Shown: positions 17,686-25,519 of the stretch, piece by piece
How positions within the stretch are numbered: position 1 is the stretch's first letter
How the letters are laid out: each line of letters starts with the position of its first letter
Assembly: GCF_014650915.1 (NCBI RefSeq)
Contig: NZ_BMVW01000009.1
Coordinates: 1-64,000, forward strand
Source: Streptomyces poonensis
GTDB taxonomy: Bacteria; Actinomycetota; Actinomycetes; Streptomycetales; Streptomycetaceae
Reading direction: 5' to 3'
Length of the DNA: 64,000 bases
Notes under the pieces: model-generated
Database searches by the model: none
The model's input: only the letters and a program-made list of their open reading frames with translations
Told to the model about the DNA's origin: nothing
Translations under genes and position numbers: made by a program

Positions 17686-18206
17686 GACCGCTCCTCGTAC
17701 GCGACATGCCGTACGACGTCTTCCTCCACCGCGCGCACCAGCGCGTCCACGCGAGCCGCGACCGGAGCGGACAGACCTCTGCCCAGGGACCGGTCGGCGC
17801 CCTCGACGGCGTACACCACCAGTCGGCGCGGTAACCGGCCCAGGACCCGGGACAGTTCGACGGCCTCTCCCAGGCCCAGCGCATGGGAGCTCGCCGTTGC
17901 CGTCCCTTCCGGTCGCGGGCCGTCCGGCGGGCCGTCCAGCGGATCGCCGAGGGTGAGCCGGTGGACGCGGCCGGGGTGGGGCGGCTCGGCGTGCGCGGCA
18001 TCGACCACGACCGCGAGCCCGGCGTTCTCCCACAGCGCCAACAGCCTCGCCGGGTCGCCGTCGCAGGTCGCCAGGACCGTGCCGGGCGGCAGCGGCCGGA
18101 CGGCCGTGCGCTCCTCGAGGCGCGCTGTCACAGCCCGGCCCACGCCGTCGTCGTGACGGAACTCGTTCCCGACTCCGATGATCACGATCCGCAAGGCGCC
18201 GGTCAT
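17682..18206 (-). CDS. Hydrogenase maturation protease
   Basis: 174-residue HybD/HycI-type endopeptidase expected to cut the C-terminal tail of the large subunit after nickel insertion. Motifs: IIGVGNEFRHDDGVGRAV at the N-terminus, VVVDAAHAEPPHPG with the metal-binding Asp, and SSHALGLGEAVEL with the conserved His. All ligands missing from the paralogue at 14455-14973 are present here, so this is the likely functional enzyme. It is first in a three-gene operon with hypF (4-bp overlap) and hypC. Two candidate operator palindromes lie just upstream, between this gene and a divergent universal stress protein gene. Confidence 0.92.
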   Translation of the reverse strand: MTGALRIVIIGVGNEFRHDDGVGRAVTARLEERTAVRPLPPGTVLATCDGDPARLLALWENAGLAVVVDAAHAEPPHPGRVHRLTLGDPLDGPPDGPRPEGTATASSHALGLGEAVELSRVLGRLPRRLVVYAVEGADRSLGRGLSAPVAARVDALVRAVEEDVVRHVAYEERS

Positions 18207-18269
18207 CTTCCCGCTCCATCGCTCGGGGGCCGACTGCTCACCCTGGGCTTCCGCGGGTGTGAGGCGGCA

Positions 18270-18308
18270 GAGGCCGAACGTCCCCGGCACGAAGGGCCGA
18301 ACAGCCCC
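18270..18308. promoter_or_regulatory. Paired candidate OsdR/DevR-type operators in a divergent promoter
   Basis: GAGGCCGAACGTCCCC at 18270-18285 and AGGGCCGAACAGCCCC at 18293-18308, centres 23 bp apart. They lie between the protease-hypF-hypC operon (minus) and a universal stress gene (plus), and each resembles GGGGCCGAACGGCCCC with two or three changes. Shared control of both transcripts is inferred. Confidence 0.55.
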
Positions 18309-18382
18309 TCGTGCCGAGCCGACCCGGTGGTGACGGTGGAAGTAAACCGTACGGATCGCCCGACGACGAGGCGGTGGGAACG

Positions 18383-19267
18383 ATGACGCTGGTACTGCCC
18401 TTGGTCGTGGGCGTCGACGGCTCGGACGGCTGCTTGCAGGCGGTCGACTGGGCGGTGGACGAGGCCGCTCGACGCCATCTTCCGCTACGGCTGGTTCATG
18501 CCTCCCTGTGGGAGCGATATGAAGGCATGGCACCGTCGTACCGTCTGGAACGCCCGTCCGAGCAGGTGATGGCCGAGCACATCGTCGCCTCCGGCGTGGA
18601 GCGTGCCCGGCGGCGCAATCCCGAGGTGAAGGTGTCCACCGACATCGTCCCCGCCGCCGCGGCGGACGCCCTCCTCGAGGCGGGCAACAACGCCACCGCC
18701 CTGGTCACCGGGTCACGGGGCCGAGGCGAGCTGAAGGGACTGCTGCTCGGCTCCGTCGGCCTGGCCGTCGCGGCCCGCGCGCACTGCCCGGTGATCGTGG
18801 TCCGCGGCGACGCGGCCGGCCTGGCCGGCCGCCACGAGCGGATCCTCCTCGGCGCCGGGGAGCCGGCCACAGGTGGGGACGCGACGCGGTTCGCCTTCCG
18901 TGAAGCCGAAGTCCGTGGGTGCGTCCTCGACGTGGTCCGGGCCTGGCGCTGCCCCGCGTACGAGACGGCCGCGGACGTTCCCGCGCTCGCCGAGGGACCG
19001 GCCCGGTACCACGAGGAGCAGGCCCGCACCCAGCTGGACGAGCTGCTCCGCGGAGCGGTGACCGATCACCCCGGCGTGCGGGTGAGCCGTACGACGGTTG
19101 AGGGGCCGGCCCGCAAGGTGCTGGTGCATCGTTCGGCCGCCGCCGACCTCGTGATCGTCGGGGCGCGGCGCCGGCACGGCCACGTAGGGCTCCAGCTCGG
19201 CCGGGTCGCCCACACGCTCCTGCACCACGCCGAGTGTCCCGTGGCCGTCGTCCCCCAGCGTGTGTGA
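18383..19267 (+). CDS. Universal stress protein, two UspA domains
   Basis: 294 residues in two UspA repeats: VVGVDGSDGCLQAVDWAV opens the first and LLGAGEPATGGDATRF the second. The ATP-binding loop appears as TGSRGRGELKGLLLGSV in the first domain and VGARRRHGHVGLQLGRV in the second; the second departs from the canonical GSRG. Tandem UspA proteins are typical of DosR-type regulons and bind ATP or cAMP. The ATG at 18383 follows GGTGGGAACG; an in-frame start 72 bases upstream would overlap the candidate operators. Paralogues are at 22446, 23439 and 56084. Confidence 0.92.
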   Translation: MTLVLPLVVGVDGSDGCLQAVDWAVDEAARRHLPLRLVHASLWERYEGMAPSYRLERPSEQVMAEHIVASGVERARRRNPEVKVSTDIVPAAAADALLEAGNNATALVTGSRGRGELKGLLLGSVGLAVAARAHCPVIVVRGDAAGLAGRHERILLGAGEPATGGDATRFAFREAEVRGCVLDVVRAWRCPAYETAADVPALAEGPARYHEEQARTQLDELLRGAVTDHPGVRVSRTTVEGPARKVLVHRSAAADLVIVGARRRHGHVGLQLGRVAHTLLHHAECPVAVVPQRV

Positions 19268-19348
19268 CAGTGAGTGCGGGGAACGCGGCCGCACGGCAGG
19301 AAGCCACTGACCATCCACGCGCCGGGCCCCGACGGAGGAGACCGCCTG

Positions 19349-21718
19349 GTGACGGACCTGACCTGGGAGTACGACGGGTACCGTCCCGCGGAGGAGCGGC
19401 TGCGGGAGTCGCTGTGCACGCTGGGCAACGGCCGGTTCGCCACCCGCGGGGCCCTTCCCGAGTGCGCCGCGGACGATGTGCACTACCCGGGTACGTACGT
19501 GGCCGGCTGCTACAACCGGCTCACCTCCGAGGTGGCGGGCCGCCAGGTCGAGAACGAGGACATGGTCAACCTCCCCAACTGGCTGCCCCTGCGCTTCCGC
19601 CTCGCGGGCGGGGAGTGGCTCACGCCGGAGACGGCGACCGTCCTCGATCACCGTCAGACCCTTCATGTGGACGTGGGACTGCTGGAGCGCCGGACCCGGT
19701 ACGCGCTCGGTGGGGGTCTGGTGTTGTCCGTGCGCCAGCAGCGTCTCGTTCACATGGCCGACCCCAACCTGGCCGCCCTGCGTACCGAATTCACGGCCGA
19801 GAACTTCGCGGGCGAGCTGGAGGTCGAGGCCGCGCTGGACGGAGGCGTCACCAACGCCGGGGTGCCGCGCTATCGCGAGCTGGACGGCCGCCACCTCACC
19901 CATGTGCACACGGGGACCGCCGTGCCCGGCACGGTGTGGCTGCGCTGCCGGACCCGCACCTCGGACATCAGGGTCGGGATGGCCGCCCGGTTGACGGCCC
20001 GGGCAGCGGTCACACATGTGCAGGAACTCGCGCGCGCCGTCCAGTTTGTCACGCTTTCCTTGACCCCGGGCCGGTCCGCCACCGTCGACAAGACCGTGGC
20101 CCTGCACACCTCGCGCGACCCGGCGATCGGTGATCCCCTGCAGGCCGCCGTGGACCGGATCGACGCTGCGCCCGGCTTCGACGAGTTGCTGGCCTCGCAC
20201 CGGACGGCCTGGAACCAGTTGTGGCGCCGGGCCGAGCTGGACGTGCCCGGGGAAGCGGGCGGCATCCTGCGGCTGCACCTCTTCCACGTACTGCAGACCC
20301 TCTCCCCGCACACCGCCGACCTGGACGTGGGCGTGCCGGCCCGGGGACTGCACGGCGAGGCCTACCGCGGCCACGTCTTCTGGGACGAGCTGTTCGTCCT
20401 GCCCTACCTCAACCTGCACTTCCCCGAGGTGTCCCGAGCACTGCTCCACTACCGGCACCGCCGCCTGGGCCGGGCCCGCACCGCGGCACGGCACGCGGGC
20501 CGCCGGGGGGCGATGTACCCGTGGCAGAGCGGCAGCGACGGGCGCGAGGAGACCCAGCGGCTGCACCTCAACCCGAGCTCGGGCCGCTGGCTGCCCGATC
20601 ACTCCCATCTCCAGCACCACGTCGGGTCGGCGATCGCGTACAACGTGTGGCAGTACTGCGAGGCGAGCGGCGACACCGAGTTCCTGCACACCAAGGGTGC
20701 CGAGACGCTGCTGGAGATCGCCCGCTTCTGGGCGGACTCGGCCACCTGGGACGAGCAGCGGGGACGGCACCGCATCCGGGGAGTCGTCGGCCCGGACGAG
20801 TACCACGACGCCTATCCGGACGCGGACCGGCCCGGCCTGGACGACAACGCGTACACCAACGTCACCGCCGCCTGGGTGCTCTGCCGCACCCGGGAGCTGC
20901 TGGACGCCCTGCCCGAGCCCCGCCGCCGCGAACTCGCCGAGCGCACCGGCCTCGACAACGCCGAGCTCGACCGGTGGGACGCCGTCTCCCGCACCCTGTA
21001 CGTGCCCTTCCACTCCGGCGTGATCAGCCAGTTCGAGGGCTACGGCGACCTGGCCGAACTCGACTGGGACGGCTACCGGAAGAAGTACGGGAACATCCGG
21101 CGCCTGGACCGGATCCTGGAGGCCGAGGGCGACACTCCCAACCGCTACCGGGCGTCCAAGCAGGCCGACGTCCTGATGCTCGGTTACCTCTTCGCACCGG
21201 CCGAACTCCGCGGACTGCTCGGCCGGCTGGGCTACCGGCTGGACGAGGAGACCTGGCAGCGCACCGTCGACCACTACCTGGCCCGCACCAGCCACGGCTC
21301 CACCCTCAGCGGCCTGGTCCACGGCTGGGTCCTGGCCCGGGCCCGGCGCGCCGAGGCCTGGAAGTTCTGCCAGGAGGCACTGCGCGGCGACATCGCCGAC
21401 GTACAGGGCGGCACCACCGGCGAGGGCATCCACCTGGGCGCCATGGCCGGCACCCTCGACCTGGTCCAGCGCGGGCTGACCGGCCTGGAGACCAGGCACG
21501 GCGCGCTCTGGCTCGACCCCGTGCCCCTGCCCGAGCTGTCCTCGTACCAGGTCTTCCTGCGCTACCAGGGGCACTGGGGGGTACGGCTGCGGCTGGAGCG
21601 CGGCCGACTGGAGATCACCGTGCCGGCGTCCGACCGCTCCCCGATCGACATCCGACTGCCCGACCGTGCGGTCAGCGTCCAGCCGGGGGAGACCTGCCAC
21701 CTGGTACTCCCGGAGTGA
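19349..21718 (+). CDS. Glycoside hydrolase family 65 (trehalose/kojibiose phosphorylase-type)
   Basis: 789 residues with the GH65 architecture: N-terminal beta-sandwich (LCTLGNGRFATRGALPE), an (alpha/alpha)6 barrel with GHVFWDELFVLPY, the general acid Glu in VVGPDEYHDAYPD, the phosphate-site-like YRASKQADVLMLGYLF, and HGSTLSGLVHGWV. Family members are mostly phosphorylases that split alpha-glucosides such as trehalose, kojibiose or maltose with phosphate; a hydrolase is possible. No beta-phosphoglucomutase domain or gene is attached. The GTG at 19349 follows GACGGAGGAGACC at ideal spacing; the frame is open 75 bases further upstream without a comparable site. It lies between universal stress genes, so storage-sugar use under stress is a reasonable inference. 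Confidence 0.88.
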   Translation: MTDLTWEYDGYRPAEERLRESLCTLGNGRFATRGALPECAADDVHYPGTYVAGCYNRLTSEVAGRQVENEDMVNLPNWLPLRFRLAGGEWLTPETATVLDHRQTLHVDVGLLERRTRYALGGGLVLSVRQQRLVHMADPNLAALRTEFTAENFAGELEVEAALDGGVTNAGVPRYRELDGRHLTHVHTGTAVPGTVWLRCRTRTSDIRVGMAARLTARAAVTHVQELARAVQFVTLSLTPGRSATVDKTVALHTSRDPAIGDPLQAAVDRIDAAPGFDELLASHRTAWNQLWRRAELDVPGEAGGILRLHLFHVLQTLSPHTADLDVGVPARGLHGEAYRGHVFWDELFVLPYLNLHFPEVSRALLHYRHRRLGRARTAARHAGRRGAMYPWQSGSDGREETQRLHLNPSSGRWLPDHSHLQHHVGSAIAYNVWQYCEASGDTEFLHTKGAETLLEIARFWADSATWDEQRGRHRIRGVVGPDEYHDAYPDADRPGLDDNAYTNVTAAWVLCRTRELLDALPEPRRRELAERTGLDNAELDRWDAVSRTLYVPFHSGVISQFEGYGDLAELDWDGYRKKYGNIRRLDRILEAEGDTPNRYRASKQADVLMLGYLFAPAELRGLLGRLGYRLDEETWQRTVDHYLARTSHGSTLSGLVHGWVLARARRAEAWKFCQEALRGDIADVQGGTTGEGIHLGAMAGTLDLVQRGLTGLETRHGALWLDPVPLPELSSYQVFLRYQGHWGVRLRLERGRLEITVPASDRSPIDIRLPDRAVSVQPGETCHLVLPE

Positions 21719-21860
21719 GAGTGAAGAGCGCTTCCGGCCGAGTCAATGATTCACCATGCGCGTCCCTTCATTCGCCCCTTTGGCCAGGTGCGCCGGGACA
21801 AGGGTGGTCCGCTGTCCGCAGTCGGTGCGGAGCGCGCCGCGGAACGGCCGGAGGACTGTC

Positions 21861-22240
21861 ATGGGGCCTGTCGAAATCAACGGACTGCCCGCGCACGTAC
21901 CGCTGGCGCACGCGGTGGTGGTCCGGCTGCCGCTGACCTGCCTGCTGCTGGTCGCGGGTGCTGCCTGACCGGCCTGGCTTCGGCGGATGGGGCTCGCCCT
22001 GCCCGTCCTGGGGGTCGTGGACCTGGTGCTGGTGCCGTTGACCACACACGCCGGGGAATGGCCGGAGCCACGTGTCCCCAGGAACCCGCTGGTCGAACGT
22101 CACACCGGACTGGGCGACTCCCTGCTGCCGTGGGCGGCAGCCGTACTTCTGGTGGCCGTGCTGTTGTGGCGGACAGCCCGGCGCACGCGCCTGCCGCAGG
22201 GCGAGAACACCGGCAGGGTACCGGCAGCGGTGCTGTCTGT
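21861..22240 (+). pseudogene. DUF2231-type membrane protein gene broken by an in-frame stop
   Basis: The ATG at 21861 has a GGAGGA site and opens MGPVEINGLPAHVPLAHAVV, the standard start of small DUF2231 membrane proteins. After 35 residues there is a TGA at 21966-21968. The same frame then continues PAWLRRMGLALPVLGVV, PLTTHAGEWPE, NPLVERHTGLGDSLLPWAA and VLLVAVLLWRTARR, the remainder of a DUF2231 protein. A normal protein would have Trp (TGG) at the stop. Beyond about 22240 the expected C-terminal segment (usually ending near VQVYRIGDSGA) is missing and the frame runs open into the next gene. It is therefore both stopped and altered at its end. A sequencing error could explain the stop. Confidence 0.75.
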
Positions 22241-22341
22241 TCACCTTCTCCCGAGGCCCCTGAGTACGGCCTTGCTCCGGAGCCGCCCGAAGCCTGATGT
22301 GCGACCGTGGCGCCGCATCTCGCACGTCACCGCGCGAAGCA

Positions 22342-22378
22342 TGGGCCGGCCGGCCCTCGGAGTGGGCCTGGTGGCCTC
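22342..22378. promoter_or_regulatory. Paired candidate OsdR/DevR-type operators before a universal stress gene
   Basis: GGGCCGGCCGGCCC at 22343-22356 is a perfect palindrome with the GGCCGnnCGGCC pattern. Exactly 21 bp on, GGGCCTGGTGGCC at 22364-22376 keeps only the GGCC arms. They lie ~70-100 bp before the ATG at 22446. Confidence 0.45.
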
Positions 22379-22445
22379 TCCCCGTCCGCCGCTCGCGGCG
22401 CGATGCTGGTCCTGGCAGGTGAACCCGACGATGGGGGTGCGCGCC

Positions 22446-23348
22446 ATGATGTCGCCCGTTGCCGCAGGGGTCGACGGATCCGCCGAGAGCCTGGCCGCCG
22501 CCGCGTGGGCGGCCCGCGAGGCCGTGCGCCGCGAGTGGCCGTTGATGCTGGTGCACGCGGTGAACTGGCATCCTCGTGAAGAGAATGACGAAGTGGCATA
22601 CGCCATGCGGCAGAACGTCGCGCGACGAGTTCTGCGGCAGGCGGAAGCGCGGGTCCGGACAGCGGCCCCTGGCGTTCAGCCGGTCCTGGCGCAGGTCGAG
22701 GGGCCGGCGACCACGGCCCTGGTGGAGGTGGCCGAGCGGTCCGAACTGCTGGTGCTGGGCTCGCGCGGGCTGACCGGCTTCGCCGGGTTCCTCGTCGGCT
22801 CGGTGGCCCGCGGCGTGGTGGCGGGGGCCAGGCGTCCCGTCGTCCTCGTGCGGGCGGAGGAGGACGAGGCGGACGAACACCTTCCGGCGGGTGACGGAAG
22901 TGCCTCCACCCGCACCGGCTACCGGGACGTGGTGCTCGGCCTCGACGTCGGCGATCCGTGCGATGACGTCATGGAGTTCGCCTTCGAGGCGGCACGGCTC
23001 CGACGCGCGAGGCTGCGGGCCGTGCACGCCTACCACGCACCGGGCCCGCTCGGCCTGGGAGCCGGTGACATCGCGTTGATCGACGAGCCCCGGCGGGCGG
23101 AGGAGTGGCAGGGCTTCCTGTCCGCGGTTCTCCAGCCATGGAGCGACAAATACCCCGAGGTGCAGACCCTGGCGACCGCGGTGGAGGACAAGGCGTCGAA
23201 CGCGCTGCTGCGGGCCGCGACCGGAGCGAGCCTGCTCGTCGTCGGCCGACGCCTGGCCGAACGACCCGTCCGCGCGCGTACGGGGCCCGTCACGCACGCC
23301 GCACTCCTGCACGCCGACTGCCCCGTGGCCGTCGTACCGCATGAGTGA
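22446..23348 (+). CDS. Universal stress protein, two UspA domains
   Basis: 300 residues. Domain 1 begins MMSPVAAGVDGSAESLAAAA and has the nucleotide loop LGSRGLTGFAGFLVGSVARG. Domain 2 begins VVLGLDVGDPCDDVMEFAF and ends VTHAALLHADCPVAVVPHE. The second domain has VVGRRLAE instead of GSRG, suggesting one competent ATP site. The ATG at 22446 follows GGGGGTGCGCGCC. The frame is open into the decayed DUF2231 gene upstream, but the Usp fold begins here. The next gene encodes a close paralogue, so this is probably a tandem duplication. Confidence 0.9.
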   Translation: MMSPVAAGVDGSAESLAAAAWAAREAVRREWPLMLVHAVNWHPREENDEVAYAMRQNVARRVLRQAEARVRTAAPGVQPVLAQVEGPATTALVEVAERSELLVLGSRGLTGFAGFLVGSVARGVVAGARRPVVLVRAEEDEADEHLPAGDGSASTRTGYRDVVLGLDVGDPCDDVMEFAFEAARLRRARLRAVHAYHAPGPLGLGAGDIALIDEPRRAEEWQGFLSAVLQPWSDKYPEVQTLATAVEDKASNALLRAATGASLLVVGRRLAERPVRARTGPVTHAALLHADCPVAVVPHE

Positions 23349-23438
23349 GGGACGCGACCGGAACGCGCCTCTCACCGATACCACCGGGACGACCAGGAGA
23401 CCGGGCACAGAAGGACAGCGGCGACGGAGGTGAGAGCC

Positions 23439-24335
23439 ATGACGAGGCCGATGGTGGCCGGGCTGGACGGTTCCCGCGAGAGCATCGCGGCAGCCGACTG
23501 GGCGGCCAGGGAAGCCCTGCGCCGGGACCTGCCGCTCCGTCTGGTCCACGCCTGGGAGGGCCTGCCCGACGACGACACCGATGCGACCCTGCCCGAGGTG
23601 CGCGCGCCGCAGTACCACGCACGCCGGGTGCTGCGCGCCGCGGTCGAGCGGCTGGGCGAACGGTATCCGCAGTTGTACGTGGCCGCCGAGCAGCTGCGCA
23701 TGCAGCCCGGCCCCGCGCTGCTCGCCGCCGCGGAGAACGCCGAGATGCTGGTCATCGGCAGCCAGGGCTTCGGCGGCGTCGGCGGGTTCCTGGCGGGTTC
23801 GGTGGCGACGGCCACCGCGGCTCATGTCCAGCGGCCGCTGGTCCTCGTACGGGCCGGTGACACGCCGGAGAGCGAACACCTGCCGGACGGCTCCGGGCGG
23901 CCGTCGGCCCGTACCCGCTGCCGTGACGTCGCCGTCGCCCTCGACACCGGCGCACCCTGCGACGAGGTCCTGGACTTCGCCTTCCGCGCCGCCGCACTGC
24001 GCCGGGCACCGCTGCGGGCCGTGCACGCCTGGCACGTGCCGCTCACCGAAGGCCTCCCGGACGCCGAGGAGCGCGCGCTCTTCAGGCAGAAGGTGGAACG
24101 GGAACTGACGGCCTTGCTCCAGCCGTGGCGCGCGAAGTACCCCGAGGTGTACGTGTGCGCGACGCTCCACGAGGGACGACCGGCCCACGTCCTCGTACGG
24201 GCCGCGAGCGGAGCGGGCCTGCTGGTGCTGGGCCGCCGCAGGCGCCGCGCCGCGGTGGGCTCGCACACCGGCCCGGTGGCGCACGCGCTGATCCATCACG
24301 TGAACAGCCCGGTCGCGCTGGTCCCGCACGACTGA
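23439..24335 (+). CDS. Universal stress protein, two UspA domains
   Basis: 298 residues, highly similar in layout to the preceding protein: MVAGLDGSRESIAAADWAAR, loop IGSQGFGGVGGFLAGSVATA, second domain VAVALDTGAPCDEVLDFAF, and end HHVNSPVALVPHD. The ATG at 23439 is preceded by GGAGGTGAGAGCC; a GTG nine bases upstream is a weaker alternative. It lies 90 bp after its paralogue, probably in the same transcript, and 60 bp before a small SHOCT protein gene. Confidence 0.9.
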   Translation: MTRPMVAGLDGSRESIAAADWAAREALRRDLPLRLVHAWEGLPDDDTDATLPEVRAPQYHARRVLRAAVERLGERYPQLYVAAEQLRMQPGPALLAAAENAEMLVIGSQGFGGVGGFLAGSVATATAAHVQRPLVLVRAGDTPESEHLPDGSGRPSARTRCRDVAVALDTGAPCDEVLDFAFRAAALRRAPLRAVHAWHVPLTEGLPDAEERALFRQKVERELTALLQPWRAKYPEVYVCATLHEGRPAHVLVRAASGAGLLVLGRRRRRAAVGSHTGPVAHALIHHVNSPVALVPHD

Positions 24336-24395
24336 CCGCGACGGGGGCCGCACGCGCCCTCCGCCGATCACCGCCAGCCGAGGGAATGATCCGCG

Positions 24396-24650
24396 ATGAT
24401 GTACTGGAACGGGAACAACATGAGTGGCTGGGGCTGGTTCGCCATGTCGCTCGGCACGGTCCTCTTCTGGGCCCTTCTGATCGCCGCCGCCGTCGTGCTC
24501 TTCCGCGCCCTGAACCGCGGCCACGCGGACACGCACACGGGCGTCACTCCCAGCACTCCCGAGCACGTGCTCGCCGAGAGGTTCGCCCGCGGGGACATCG
24601 ACGAGGAGGAGTACCGGCGGCGGCTGGACGTCCTGCGAAAGGGCCCGTAG
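24396..24650 (+). CDS. Small membrane protein with SHOCT domain
   Basis: 84 residues. One transmembrane helix (about residues 12-38, GWFAMSLGTVLFWALLIAAA) is followed by a linker and a C-terminal SHOCT motif (LAERFARGDIDEEEYRRRLDVL). SHOCT segments are short oligomerisation or protein-interaction modules, often at the C-terminus of membrane proteins. Such small proteins are common beside stress genes in actinobacteria. The ATG at 24396 follows GAGGGAATGATCCGCG; a second Met nine codons later is possible. Function unknown. Confidence 0.85.
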   Translation: MMYWNGNNMSGWGWFAMSLGTVLFWALLIAAAVVLFRALNRGHADTHTGVTPSTPEHVLAERFARGDIDEEEYRRRLDVLRKGP

Positions 24651-25519
24651 GTCTGCACCGGGCCATCCGCACCGGTCTGTTCTGCGTGACGGCACCGTAC
24701 GTCCGTCACGCGGTACTGCGCCCAGCGGGACGGCCCGTGCATACCTCCGTACCGTCGCCGTGGTGCGTGTCACCGTCACCGACGCCGGGTCACGCACGAG
24801 GGCGTGTGCGCGGCACTGAGCCGCGTCTTGGCCGCCGTCGGCGTCTCGTCCGACGGCCCGTTGCTGCGCCATGTGCTGCTCCCGCGGGTCGGCGGCCGGG
24901 CTGCTGACCTGTACGGCGAGGCGCTGACAGGAGTGACCGAGGCGGCCCTGACCGACCTCGACGGTGTACCCAGGTCATAGCGGTGACTGATGCGCGCCAA
25001 GCGGTGTGAGGTACCCCAAGGCGAGGGTGCTGACAGGGGCAATGATCGTCGCCGGAAGGCCATCAGCGTTGCTGCCGACGGCTCGCGGTCGCGGGCCGGA
25101 CGGCAGAACACCGACTGCGTATGCCGGATGTCGACAGACCATGAGGTGGCGTAGGCAAGTCAGTCACTGAGCGGCCGCATCAGGGCGCAACACGACAGAT
25201 CTCACCTTGTGGTGCTGACTGCGCCGGTGACCATAGCCCTCAGGCTTGTCCGCCCACTGAATCGGAATACGCTTGCGGTTGTGAGCCCAGGCCCTGTGCG
25301 TGTGTTTCGGCAGGCGTCGGGAGGGATGATTCGGTATTCCGGCCTGGCGACATCGGCTGGTGTATTTGTTCGGTGCCACCCTCTGGACCGCAGGCAGCGA
25401 CACTGTACCGACCGTTCCCGCGACCGAGCGACCGAGCGACCGAGCGACCAGCGGGGAAGCGGGGGAGGGGGCGGCTGCCGCGAGATTTCAGCGGGGCGAC
25501 GCCAGGAGGGGGCGGCCAC
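24651..25519. other. Long stretch without a convincing gene
   Basis: About 870 bases. A plus-strand frame near 24800-24980 can be read as EGVCAALSRVLAAVGVS, then LLRHVLLPRVGGRA, ending GVPRS and a stop, with good codon bias but no start or family I recognise; it may be a gene tail. The remainder has lower G+C and no strong coding signal. It marks the step from stress-gene core into accessory DNA. Confidence 0.45.
25421..25449. repeat. 8-bp tandem repeat upstream of the FAD gene
   Basis: CGACCGAG is repeated three times followed by CGACC, about 70 bp before the ATG at 25520. It could vary in copy number and alter promoter spacing; no function is shown. Confidence 0.7.

Noticed and set aside
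21966..21968. TGA in the DUF2231 frame as a selenocysteine codon
   Set aside because: The family expects Trp at this position, no selenocysteine-type hairpin is evident, and the downstream end of the gene is also altered, so mutation is simpler.
24651..25519. CRISPR array or structured RNA in the gene-poor stretch
   Set aside because: No regularly spaced repeats and no strong long-range pairing were seen; only a short 8-bp tandem repeat occurs.
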